Shown one piece after another: positions 56,395 to 64,000 of a DNA stretch of 64,000 nt. Under the pieces are notes generated by a model. That model worked only from the letters and a program-made list of their open reading frames with translations. It did not search any database and was not told where the DNA came from. Both the position numbers and the translations under genes were made by a program. Source of the stretch: Polynucleobacter sp. UK-Mo-2m-Kol15. Its GTDB lineage: Bacteria > Pseudomonadota > Gammaproteobacteria > Burkholderiales > Burkholderiaceae. Within the stretch, counting starts at the first letter, position 1, and each line of letters starts with the position of its first letter. The stretch lies in contig NZ_JACVQC010000001.1 in the NCBI RefSeq assembly GCF_018881505.1, positions 62,001 through 126,000 of the forward strand. Direction: 5' to 3'.

Positions 56395-57336
56395 TTATGC
56401 CAAAGCCTTTTCAAGCGCTGTTAACCAAAATTTCGGGACATCAAATCCACTTTGCTCAGTAATCTCTACAAAACACGTTGGGCTAGTTACATTAATTTCA
56501 GTGACATAGCTACCAATTAAATCTAATCCTACCAAGAACAAGCCTCGGGCATTCAATATAGGAGCGAGACGCTCTGCAACCTTTATTTCAGCATCCGTGA
56601 GCGGCATAGCTACCCCCTTGCCACCAGCAGCTAGATTGCCTCGGATTTCACTGCCTTGAGGAATGCGGGCCAATGCAAATGGAACTACCTCACCACCGAT
56701 CAGCAGAACACGTTTGTCACCTTGAGCTATCTCCGGCAAGAATCTCTGCGCCATCAAAGTGCGTGCGCCATTCTCACCTAGCGTCTCAACAATACTAGCA
56801 AGATTTAATCCATCTGGACCAACACGAAATACTCCCATGCCGCCCATACCATCTAGGGGCTTAACAACAATATCTTGATGCTCTTGATGAAACACTTCAA
56901 TCGCACTGAGTTCGCGAGTCACCAAAGTAGGTGGAATGAGCTCAGGAAACTCGGTAATGGATATTTTTTCAGAATGATCGCGGATAGCTGTTGGATTATT
57001 AAATACGTTTGCACCCTGACGAACCGCAGCAGATAACAACCAAGTAGTGTTGAGGTATTCAATATCAAATGGTGGATCAGTACGCATCATGACCGCATTA
57101 AATGTATTTAATGGGCGATTCACGATAGAGCCTAATTCGAACCAAGCTGTACCGCTTGGCTTAATTAGTAAAGGCTGGCAGTCAGCCACTACAAAGTTAT
57201 TTCTCCAGAGGATATTACGACTTTGACAAAACCAAAGTTGGTGCCCCGCTTCTTGTGCAACTCGCATCATCGCTAAGGTGGAATCTTTGCTAATCTTGAA
57301 AGACTCCAAAGGGTCGGCAATGAAAAGAAGGTTCAT
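56395..57336 (-). CDS. gshB: Glutathione synthetase
   Basis: GshB joins gamma-glutamylcysteine and glycine. The 313-residue ATP-grasp protein has MNLLFIADPLESFKISKDSTLAM, VVKPLDGMGGMGVFRV, and GLDLIGSYVTEINVTSPTC with the metal ligands near the end. The length is normal. It follows gshA by 17 bases, so the whole glutathione pathway is made as one unit, and it precedes the PTS genes by two bases. Confidence 0.97.
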   Translation of the reverse strand: MNLLFIADPLESFKISKDSTLAMMRVAQEAGHQLWFCQSRNILWRNNFVVADCQPLLIKPSGTAWFELGSIVNRPLNTFNAVMMRTDPPFDIEYLNTTWLLSAAVRQGANVFNNPTAIRDHSEKISITEFPELIPPTLVTRELSAIEVFHQEHQDIVVKPLDGMGGMGVFRVGPDGLNLASIVETLGENGARTLMAQRFLPEIAQGDKRVLLIGGEVVPFALARIPQGSEIRGNLAAGGKGVAMPLTDAEIKVAERLAPILNARGLFLVGLDLIGSYVTEINVTSPTCFVEITEQSGFDVPKFWLTALEKALA

Positions 57337-57353
57337 CTCAGTTTCCGAATAAG

Positions 57354-58652
57354 TTAAGCAGCTTCAGCATTAGGATCCGAGCGCTCCAATTCTAAAGAAG
57401 CCGCTAGCAGAGCTAGACGAGCAACCACGCCATACAAATAGAAACGATTGGGCGGAGCGCTGCCAGGCTTGGCGCCTAAATCAGGTATGGAGTTTTGCTC
57501 AAACGCCAAAGGTACAAAATGCATACCTGGCGCATTTAAATTCTCATCAGGCCCACGGTCAGTATGTACGCGATAGAAGCCACCAATGACATAACGATCA
57601 ATCATGTACACCACCGGCTCAGCAACTGCCTCATTTACTTTTTCAAAGGTATATACACCCTCTTGAATTAATACATCGCTCACCTCAAGACCTTCTTTTA
57701 CTACGCTCATCTTATTACGATCTTTGCGATTTAGCCCTTTGAGTTGGGCAGGATCATTCACCACCATCACACCCATGCCATATGTACCAGCATCAGCTTT
57801 AACAACGACATAAGGCTTTTCTTTAATGCCGTACTCGCGATATTTCTTAGCAGTCTTCTTTAAAATTTTCTCGACAGCGGTTTGCAACTCCTCTTCGCCC
57901 TTGCGCTCATGAAAATTGACTTCTGAGCAACTCGCAAAATAGGGATTGATCATCCATGGATCAATATCGACTATCTTCGCAAATTTCTTTGCTACTTCAT
58001 CGTATGCAGCAAAGTGTTTCGACTTACGACGCACGTGCCATCCTGCATGAAGGCCCGGTAAGAGATACTGCTCGTGAAGGTTTTCCAAAATCGGAGGAAT
58101 ACCGGCAGATAAATCATTGTTCAGCAAGATGGAACATGGATCAAAATCTTTTAACCCCAATCGCTGCTTCCGCAAACCTAAACGAGATAAAGGCTCCATC
58201 AAGAGGCGATTACCGTCTGGCAAATCAATCCAAGTTGGCTTTTTAATTTCATCCGATAAAGTGCCCAAGCGGACATTGAGACCCGCTTGACGCAGGATTG
58301 AAGATAAGCGGGCAATATTCTGTAAATAGAAAGTATTACGAGTATGGCGCTCAGGTATCAATAATAAATTTTTTGCTTCAGGGCAAATCTTCTCAATTGC
58401 CGCCATTGCAGCCTGAACTGCCAGAGGCAACATCTGGGGTGAGAGATTGTTAAAACCGCCCGGAAAGAGATTGGTGTCTACTGGTGCAAGCTTAAAACCC
58501 GCATTACGCAGGTCAACCGAACAGTAGAAAGGCGGAGTATGCTCCTGCCATTCAAGCCTAAACCAGCGCTCAATTGTTGGGGTTGCTTCCAATACCTTCG
58601 ACTCGAGATCAAGAAGAGGGCCGCTAAGGGCAGTGATGAGATGTGGGACCAT
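57354..58652 (-). CDS. gshA: Glutamate-cysteine ligase, proteobacterial (gshA_ferroox) type
   Basis: GshA makes gamma-glutamylcysteine, the first step of glutathione synthesis. The 432-residue protein belongs to the distinct Burkholderiales/Thiobacillus group, not the E. coli GshA fold group by sequence. It begins MVPHLITALSGPLLDLESK and has CSVDLRNAGFKLAPVDTN, KADAGTYGMGVM and PVVYMIDRYVIGGFYRVH, as expected of an ATP-grasp-like enzyme. It is the first gene before gshB. Confidence 0.93.
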   Translation of the reverse strand: MVPHLITALSGPLLDLESKVLEATPTIERWFRLEWQEHTPPFYCSVDLRNAGFKLAPVDTNLFPGGFNNLSPQMLPLAVQAAMAAIEKICPEAKNLLLIPERHTRNTFYLQNIARLSSILRQAGLNVRLGTLSDEIKKPTWIDLPDGNRLLMEPLSRLGLRKQRLGLKDFDPCSILLNNDLSAGIPPILENLHEQYLLPGLHAGWHVRRKSKHFAAYDEVAKKFAKIVDIDPWMINPYFASCSEVNFHERKGEEELQTAVEKILKKTAKKYREYGIKEKPYVVVKADAGTYGMGVMVVNDPAQLKGLNRKDRNKMSVVKEGLEVSDVLIQEGVYTFEKVNEAVAEPVVYMIDRYVIGGFYRVHTDRGPDENLNAPGMHFVPLAFEQNSIPDLGAKPGSAPPNRFYLYGVVARLALLAASLELERSDPNAEAA

Positions 58653-58661
58653 TCCACCATT

Positions 58662-58706
58662 GTAAGATTTTTAAAAGAAAGACGCGGAATCCGAGGATCC
58701 CGCGCT
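58662..58706 (-). terminator. Intrinsic terminator after amtB
   Basis: On the minus strand the arms CGCGGGATCC and GGATTCCGCG (58704-58695 and 58692-58683, one G-T wobble) form a ten-pair hairpin, followed by TCTTTCTTTT. It lies 51 bases past the amtB stop and ends the torF-glnK-amtB unit. Confidence 0.82.
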
Positions 58707-58757
58707 TAAAAACTGAGCAACCAACTAAAGCCGCCCAGTGAGGGGTAAAAACGCTAA

Positions 58758-60221
58758 TTAAGACTCGTAAGCAGACTCACCGTGGGAGCTGATATCCAGA
58801 CCTTCGCGCTCTTCATCTTCTTTAACACGGAGGCCAACTACCATATCAACCAGTTTGTAGGCGATATAGGAAACCACGCCTGACCAAATCAAGGTAACAA
58901 TCACGCCCTGGCTCTGAATCCACAATTGGCTAGCGATTGAGTAATCAGGAGCTGCAGCATTCGCTACATAATCCCAAATACCTGTTCCGCCTAAAGCTGG
59001 GTCTGCAAACACACCAGTCAACAAAGCGCCTAAGATACCGCCAACGCCATGCACACCAAATACGTCCAAGCTGTCGTCTGAACCCAAAAGCTTCTTAAGA
59101 CCAGAAACACCCCATAAGCAAACTACACCAGCAGCAGCGCCGATAACTAGTGCGCCCATCGGACCAACAAAACCAGCAGCAGGAGTTACAGCAACTAAAC
59201 CTGCAACGCAACCGGATGCACCACCCAACATGGAAGGCTTGCCTTTGAGAACCCACTCAGCAATTGACCAGCTCAATACTGCAGCAGCTGTTGCCAATAA
59301 GGTGTTTACGAATGCTAAGGCTGCACTGCCGTTTGCTTCGAGAGCAGAACCAGCATTGAAACCAAACCAACCGAACCACAAGAGCGAGGCTCCAATCATC
59401 ACAAATACCAAGTTGTGTGGCTTCATTGCTTCTTTGCCGTAACCCAAACGTTTGCCGATTACAAATGAACCTACCAAGCCTGCGATCGCAGCGTTGATAT
59501 GCACAACGGTACCGCCAGCAAAGTCAAGAACACCCTTCTGCCACAACCAACCAGCACGCGCTGTGATTGCTTCAAGTGATGCCGCATCTTTGATGTCATC
59601 AGGGCCAGGCCAGAACCAAACCATGTGAGCAATTGGGAGGTAGCTGAATGTGAACCAAAGGATTACAAACAACACGATTGCAGAAAACTTAGCACGCTCA
59701 GCAAATGAACCAACGATCAAGCAGCAAGTGATTGTTGCAAACGCAGCCTGGAAGGCCATAAACACATATTCTGGAATCACGATGCCCTTGCTAAATGTAG
59801 CGGCAACAGAATCTGGAGTAATGCCTTGCAAGAACAAACGATCGAGTCCACCAATGAATGCACCACCTTCAGTAAATGCAAAGCTGTATCCATAGAGAGA
59901 CCACAACACGGTAATCAAGGCAAACACAAACATACACTGTACAAGTACAGAAAGAATGTTTTTGCTACGTGTTAAACCGCCGTAGAACAAAGCCAAACCT
60001 GGCAATGTCATCAAGATTACCAATGCGGTACACACTAATAACCAAGCCGTATCAGCCTTGTTAGGAACTAATGCAGGAGCAGCAGCAACTGCCGCTGCGG
60101 CTGCGGCTGCGACCGGCTTTGCTTCATCAGCAAAAGCTGGAGAAGCTACCATCACGCTAGTTGCGCCAATAGCCAAGGCCATTGCGCTTCCGGCTAGGAG
60201 TCGTTTCATCCAAGTTAACAT
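58758..60221 (-). CDS. amtB: Ammonium transporter AmtB
   Basis: AmtB conducts ammonium across the inner membrane. The 487-residue protein has a signal-like N-terminus (KRLLAGSAMALAIGATSVMVASPAFA), an Ala-rich linker and eleven helices with GGLTRSKNILSVLVQC, DFAGGTVVHINAAIAG (twin-His pore) and VFGVHGVGGILGALLTG. The ATG at 60221 has AGAGAGGTT upstream; the longer GTG/TTG frame running into glnK is rejected. It is coupled to glnK, whose product binds AmtB to stop transport. Confidence 0.97.
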   Translation of the reverse strand: MLTWMKRLLAGSAMALAIGATSVMVASPAFADEAKPVAAAAAAAVAAAPALVPNKADTAWLLVCTALVILMTLPGLALFYGGLTRSKNILSVLVQCMFVFALITVLWSLYGYSFAFTEGGAFIGGLDRLFLQGITPDSVAATFSKGIVIPEYVFMAFQAAFATITCCLIVGSFAERAKFSAIVLFVILWFTFSYLPIAHMVWFWPGPDDIKDAASLEAITARAGWLWQKGVLDFAGGTVVHINAAIAGLVGSFVIGKRLGYGKEAMKPHNLVFVMIGASLLWFGWFGFNAGSALEANGSAALAFVNTLLATAAAVLSWSIAEWVLKGKPSMLGGASGCVAGLVAVTPAAGFVGPMGALVIGAAAGVVCLWGVSGLKKLLGSDDSLDVFGVHGVGGILGALLTGVFADPALGGTGIWDYVANAAAPDYSIASQLWIQSQGVIVTLIWSGVVSYIAYKLVDMVVGLRVKEDEEREGLDISSHGESAYES

Positions 60222-60234
60222 TTTGAACCTCTCT

Positions 60235-60585
<351 letters not shown>

Positions 60586-60598
60586 TCAGAGGAAAGAA

Positions 60599-61420
60599 TT
60601 AGAAAGTCTTTGTTAAAGAAACGATACCTGTTGATCCACCCAAATTCTTACCCTGTGGGCTCACATAGGCATAGCTACTTCCAACAGTTTTCGCATTAGT
60701 ATCAATGTATGAAACGGCTGCAGATAGGCCTCCACCAAAGTCTTTAGTAACACCAAGCTTCCAATCTGTATAGCTATATAAGCTTGAGTTTGATGTAGTG
60801 CTGCCTGTAGGTGTTCCAGCAATATATTGATATCCAACGTGTGCATTTAAAGCAAGGCCCCAAATACCTGTGTCATAGTTAACAGTTAAGTCTGGATAGT
60901 AAGAACCGGTACTGTTAGCATTTCCGAATGTATTAGTTACAGCGTATGAAAACTTCAAGAAGCCAGTAACCGGACCAAACGTAAAGTTTTGCGCAGCATA
61001 CAACTCTGTAGTATTAGGATTTACAGTAGTTAAATTTCCCGAAGTTGGAAATGCGTACTGCAATACGCCAATGTCAGATGCAAAGCCCGGAGCAATCAAT
61101 TCCTTTTTAAAGCCACCGTAGAAATCCATTTCAATAGGTGCGGAGACACCTGGATTCAAATCGCCAACCCAGCTAATTGAACTATTCCAGTTACCGATAT
61201 AGAAACCGCTCTCATGTGCGTAATCAAAACCACCTTGAATTGCAGGCTTCATGTTTGACTGAGAAATACCACGGTAGCGATAATCACTCACCACGGTAAC
61301 GTTTGCTGTGATTGGACTTGCTTCAGGGGCTTCTGGCGCAGGTGCTGTTTGAGCAAATGCTGCGGTTGCAAATAGGCCAGATACTGCGAGAGCTACGGCT
61401 GTCTTTTGAATGGTTTTCAT
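60599..61420 (-). CDS. TorF-family putative porin
   Basis: This 273-residue outer-membrane protein has a signal peptide (AVALAVSGLFATAAFA-QTA), a short Pro/Ala stretch, the family opening NVTVVSDYRYRGISQSNMKPAIQGG, repeated amphipathic beta strands and a C-terminal Phe (SLTKTF), the BamA recognition signal. TorF-like porins commonly precede glnK-amtB in betaproteobacteria, suggesting a role in uptake of a nitrogen source; the substrate is unknown. AGGAG precedes its ATG. Confidence 0.92.
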   Translation of the reverse strand: MKTIQKTAVALAVSGLFATAAFAQTAPAPEAPEASPITANVTVVSDYRYRGISQSNMKPAIQGGFDYAHESGFYIGNWNSSISWVGDLNPGVSAPIEMDFYGGFKKELIAPGFASDIGVLQYAFPTSGNLTTVNPNTTELYAAQNFTFGPVTGFLKFSYAVTNTFGNANSTGSYYPDLTVNYDTGIWGLALNAHVGYQYIAGTPTGSTTSNSSLYSYTDWKLGVTKDFGGGLSAAVSYIDTNAKTVGSSYAYVSPQGKNLGGSTGIVSLTKTF

Positions 61421-61494
61421 GTGTTACTCCTTGCTATGTGTAATGAAAAAGGGATAAAGATTTATTGCATGGGGTGATCATGAATCTAGGAAGC

Positions 61495-61523
61495 CCCCTA
61501 AATTTGCTGAAATTCCCCTAAAT
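61495..61523. repeat. Direct repeat CCCCTAAAT, two copies 20 bases apart
   Basis: CCCCTAAAT occurs at 61495-61503 and again at 61515-61523, start to start 20 bases, about two helical turns. It lies in the 252-base region between torF and ubiK, 75 bases upstream of the torF start, a position suitable for a tandem regulator site. No known motif matches it. Confidence 0.6.
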
Positions 61524-61540
61524 AAGGCTTATGCTCAATT

Positions 61541-61562
61541 TTGGTGCATATATAAGCACCAA
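61541..61562. promoter_or_regulatory. Perfect inverted repeat TTGGTGC-N8-GCACCAA in the torF/ubiK gap
   Basis: The 22-base palindrome has seven-base perfect arms (61541-61547, 61556-61562) around ATATATAA. The hexamers equal NtrC half-sites (TGGTGC, GCACCA), but in the reverse order to the usual GCACCA-N-TGGTGC arrangement, so NtrC is unproven. The gene upstream unit torF-glnK-amtB is nitrogen-related. Confidence 0.5.
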
Positions 61563-61672
61563 TTTAGTTCATTTTGCTGCAATTTTGAGTAGTTTTGCCT
61601 GTTTTCAGCCCTACAACTTAAAATAAGGGCTATTACTTTTATGCAACTTTGAATAGAACGGCAGGCGGCATC

Positions 61673-61933
61673 ATGCAAAAACCAGGTGAAATCCTAGAAC
61701 AAATTCAGCGCATTGCGAGCGATATGCAGAACAAGGTTGGCGATGCTATCCGTAATTCACCAGCACAGGAGATTGAAAAGAATGTGCGTGCAATGATGAA
61801 TCAAGGCTTTCAAAAAATGGATTTAGTTACTCGCGAAGAGTTTGATGTGCAATCTAAGGTGCTTGCTAAGACTAGGGAAAAATTAGAAGCCCTCGAAGCT
61901 AAAGTTTCTGCGCTAGAAAAAACTAGCGCTTAA
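61673..61933 (+). CDS. ubiK: Ubiquinone biosynthesis accessory factor UbiK
   Basis: This 86-residue protein (BMFP/PF04380 family) is UbiK, a coiled-coil partner of UbiJ needed for efficient aerobic ubiquinone synthesis. It has the N-terminal amphipathic helix IQRIASDMQNKVGDAI, a middle linker, and a C-terminal coiled coil SKVLAKTREKLEALEAKVSAL. The ATG at 61673 follows GGCAGGCGG; a longer start at 61649 is less likely. Its partner ubiJ is at the other end of the window. Confidence 0.92.
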   Translation: MQKPGEILEQIQRIASDMQNKVGDAIRNSPAQEIEKNVRAMMNQGFQKMDLVTREEFDVQSKVLAKTREKLEALEAKVSALEKTSA

Positions 61934-61938
61934 CTTTT

Positions 61939-63207
61939 TTAAGTTTCTGCAAGAGGCGTGCTTGGGAAAAATTTAGGTGAAAGTAAAAACCAAAGATATC
62001 CCAACGTCTGAATAGCCAAGTAGACGCCTAATGCTATGTCAAATGCAGTAGTGCGAGACCAACCTGCATCAATACCTAAATCCACTAGATACCCAATCCC
62101 CCACTGAACGATAAATGCACCGATAAAAAGTGTGAGGTTATAGGTAGTACTAACGCGCCCTGAAAAAGATTTTGGGAAATAGGAAACAATCAAACTCTGC
62201 GCAAGCACAAAAGAGGAACTAGCTCCAGCAAGCAGATACCACCACAAAAATACCCACTCGCTACGTAAATAAAAAGCACATGCTTGAAAAATAAGTGCAG
62301 TGCCAACCATCCAAGTTAAATACTGCAGAGTAGTAATTCCATGCTTAGCCAGCTTAGGCAACAGCACTGTGTTGAGTGCATATGAACACAATAAAACAGC
62401 ATTAAATGAAAATAGCACCTGAGAAGCAGTTTCGGCGGAGTACTCCATTACTCCAGTCAACCAAGGTCCCAGCCACAGCGTTTGAATTGCAATAAATCCA
62501 CCATAACAAAAAATTCCCAAGGGGAAGATTCTCCAAAAAAAAGGGTTTGTCAAAATTGGCTTATAACTGGCCCAAGATAAGGTTGCCTCGCCACCCTCAA
62601 CTAAGCTTGTTTGATCTGATGACTTGCTCGCTTTTGCAGGTAAACCAAAATAGAGGATAAGCAAAGCCAAACAACAGAGCACGGCCATACCAATAAATAC
62701 ACCCCGCCAGCCCATATAAGGCAATACAGCATGAAGCGGCCAAGATGTCATCAGAGCCCCTGAAGCTCCAAAAACAAGCATTCCGGATGCCAGCTGTCCT
62801 TGCATCGGCAAGGGATACCAAGCTCGAAATCCTGAGAATGCGGCCATCAGGCATGCAGAGACTCCCATGCCAATGAATACCCTTCCAATAAGCAAGCTTA
62901 AAAAGTCGTTTGCATAAGAAAATATCAATGCTCCCATAATTGCAAGCACCATCAGGCTGATTTCTGTTCGGCGCGGGCCAAATTTATCCAAACACAAACC
63001 AAGCGGTATTTGTGTCACACCAAAACCGAAAAAGTATGCGGCTGACAAAAGACCAAGTTGTGAGTTATTGATATGCAACTCATTTACCAACTCTGGTGCA
63101 ATTACTGCATTGATCGATCGAAACGCATATGAAATAAAGTATGCGAAAGCAAAACTTAAGAAAATTCTGACTGCGGCCTTATTTTCTAGAGGCAAATCAA
63201 TAGACAT
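61939..63207 (-). CDS. MFS transporter
   Basis: This 422-residue major facilitator has about 12 helices. The N-terminal half has the loop signature CLDKFGPRRTEI after helix 2, and FVLAQSLIVSYFPKSFSGRVSTTYN lies later. The substrate cannot be told; sequence style resembles sugar-phosphate or anion/cation permeases of the family. It starts two bases after the stop of the lipoprotein gene and converges on ubiK with a five-base gap. Confidence 0.9.
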   Translation of the reverse strand: MSIDLPLENKAAVRIFLSFAFAYFISYAFRSINAVIAPELVNELHINNSQLGLLSAAYFFGFGVTQIPLGLCLDKFGPRRTEISLMVLAIMGALIFSYANDFLSLLIGRVFIGMGVSACLMAAFSGFRAWYPLPMQGQLASGMLVFGASGALMTSWPLHAVLPYMGWRGVFIGMAVLCCLALLILYFGLPAKASKSSDQTSLVEGGEATLSWASYKPILTNPFFWRIFPLGIFCYGGFIAIQTLWLGPWLTGVMEYSAETASQVLFSFNAVLLCSYALNTVLLPKLAKHGITTLQYLTWMVGTALIFQACAFYLRSEWVFLWWYLLAGASSSFVLAQSLIVSYFPKSFSGRVSTTYNLTLFIGAFIVQWGIGYLVDLGIDAGWSRTTAFDIALGVYLAIQTLGYLWFLLSPKFFPSTPLAET

Positions 63208-63209
63208 AT

Positions 63210-63809
63210 TTAATTTGGATGAAACTCATCAAAGAAATTAGAATACGCCTCTTCAGAGAAAAACTTTATTGCATCTACCCTTGCTGGTGCTGTATGCAAA
63301 ACTGAAATTTGGTAAATCCAAACTCCATTATCTGGCCTAATTCGGGTAATCCAACGCACGCGCATTAACTGCTCTACCGTGCCAGTAGATTTGAATTCCA
63401 AAAAGTAATCTTTCGTAGCAAGACGCTGTTTATTTGCAACCTGATAAAGAGCATTAACACTAACAGCGCTATCTAAATTGACATTGGCACGATTCAATAA
63501 GTTGCTTTGCAGTTGCTCTAATAAATTAGGCGCCAGTAAAGCTTGATCGCCACTCAAATGAATCGTACTGACGGAATAAATGTCATTTTCAATTTTTACT
63601 GCTTCTAATGTTTGTGCAATTTCTTGATTTTGATAAGGCAATCGTCGCTCCATTTTCTCAGGCTTGCCTGGGAATAAAGCGCTATAGCCCTCTTGAGGAG
63701 CCTGTACGATCCGCCAATCTAATTTGGGGCTACAAGCAGAAAGTAAGATTACAGACGCTAGAAATACCCCGAGTTTTTGGAGCACCAATTTATACAATAC
63801 CTGCCCCAT
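63210..63809 (-). CDS. Lipoprotein of unknown function
   Basis: This protein of about 199 residues has a lipoprotein signal ([18 protein letters not shown], lipobox LSAC) and a soluble domain that I do not recognise ([43 protein letters not shown]). The start is uncertain: the ATG at 63809 overlaps lipA by 20 bases, while a TTG just after the lipA stop would give a shorter, typical 18-residue signal. It lies between lipA and an MFS transporter on the same strand. Confidence 0.7.
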   Translation of the reverse strand: MGQVLYKLVLQKLGVFLASVILLSACSPKLDWRIVQAPQEGYSALFPGKPEKMERRLPYQNQEIAQTLEAVKIENDIYSVSTIHLSGDQALLAPNLLEQLQSNLLNRANVNLDSAVSVNALYQVANKQRLATKDYFLEFKSTGTVEQLMRVRWITRIRPDNGVWIYQISVLHTAPARVDAIKFFSEEAYSNFFDEFHPN

Positions 63810-64000
63810 GGGCTTGTTGATCGGCATGGTAGCTAGATCGCACCATCGCACCAACTGCAGCATGTGAGAAGCCCATGGCATAAGCCTCCTCCTCGAAATG
63901 CTTAAATACATCTGGATGAACATAGCGCTGAACTGGAAGATGGTGTCCTGAAGGTGCCAGATACTGGCCGATCGTCAGCATATCGATATTGTGCTCACGC
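63790..64000 (-). CDS. lipA: Lipoyl synthase LipA (C-terminal part only)
   Basis: The last 69 codons of LipA, the radical-SAM enzyme that inserts sulfur into octanoyl groups, are visible; the rest lies beyond the right edge. Seen: [24 protein letters not shown] and the C-terminal RSSYHAD with the conserved serine that ligates the auxiliary cluster. The radical-SAM CxxxCxxC motif is outside the window. Confidence 0.93.
   Translation of the reverse strand, partial: REHNIDMLTIGQYLAPSGHHLPVQRYVHPDVFKHFEEEAYAMGFSHAAVGAMVRSSYHADQQAHGAGIV

Noticed and set aside
61541..61562. Calling the palindrome an NtrC site
   Set aside because: Half-sites point outward rather than as GCACCA-N-TGGTGC, and no sigma-54 promoter (TGGCAC-N5-TTGC) was found nearby.

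Overview
The window reads as an ordinary, tightly packed stretch of a betaproteobacterial (Burkholderiales) chromosome. Gene content and order resemble a small-genome freshwater member such as Polynucleobacter. That assignment is an inference from synteny and protein resemblance, because no 16S rRNA gene lies here. Base composition looks like the mid-40s % G+C by eye. No stretch above 300 bases lacks a gene. I saw no insertion sequence, prophage, CRISPR array, toxin-antitoxin pair or defence gene, so I do not claim an undescribed system; the interest lies in gene architecture and regulation.

Layout. 1-3.9 kb (minus): the tail of a ubiquinone block (partial ubiB, ubiJ, ubiE) with a Tim44-like membrane protein and a DUF971 protein, then a 1279-residue FAD/Fe-S oxidoreductase (3.9-7.8 kb). 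7.9-11.2 kb (plus): ilvA, a 5'-nucleotidase and queF. 11.2-12.9 kb (minus): ssb and an MFS transporter, divergent from uvrA (13.0-15.9 kb). 15.9-17.9 kb (minus): a CPA2 cation/proton antiporter, divergent from a long plus-strand operon for Kdo/LPS export and the regulatory PTS: kdsD-kdsC-lptC-lptA-lptB-hpf-ptsN-hprK-rapZ (17.9-24.3 kb). The rpoN gene usually found between lptB and hpf is missing. 24.3-26.3 kb (minus): mutM-mutY. 26.3-31.2 kb (plus): a TPR-LolB fusion, ispE, tRNA-Gln, prs, rplY, pth. 31.3-35.5 kb (minus): ferredoxin, coaD, rsmD and a pair of M16 peptidases. 35.5-37.4 kb (plus): ftsY and rpoH, the latter with a perfect CIRCE operator in its promoter.

37.5-46.4 kb (minus) is a complete aa3-type cytochrome c oxidase locus: ctaC, ctaD, a tiny assembly protein, ctaG (cox11), a DUF2970 protein, ctaE, surf1, an unknown membrane protein, ctaA, ctaB and a SCO protein. 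One small two-helix DUF2909 gene in it runs the other way. 46.6-53.9 kb mixes a BioC-like methyltransferase, comF, trmL, gpsA, secB, grxC, a rhodanese, gpmA, a CtpA protease and a MoeB/ThiF-family E1-like protein. 53.9-58.7 kb (minus): EIIA(Man)-HPr-EI of the PTS, then gshB and gshA in the same direction. 58.8-61.4 kb (minus): torF-like porin, glnK and amtB. 61.7-64 kb: ubiK, an MFS transporter, a lipoprotein and the partial end of lipA.

Themes. Three systems are nearly complete here: outer-membrane/LPS biogenesis, respiratory-chain assembly (quinone accessory factors, heme O/A synthesis, oxidase subunits and copper chaperones), and a PTS phosphorelay without any sugar permease (EI, HPr with His15 and Ser46, HPr kinase, EIIA-Ntr, EIIA-Man, RapZ). 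Many neighbours overlap by 1 to 20 bases, consistent with translational coupling and a streamlined genome. Several ATG starts chosen here are downstream of the longest possible TTG/GTG start; the reasons are given per gene.
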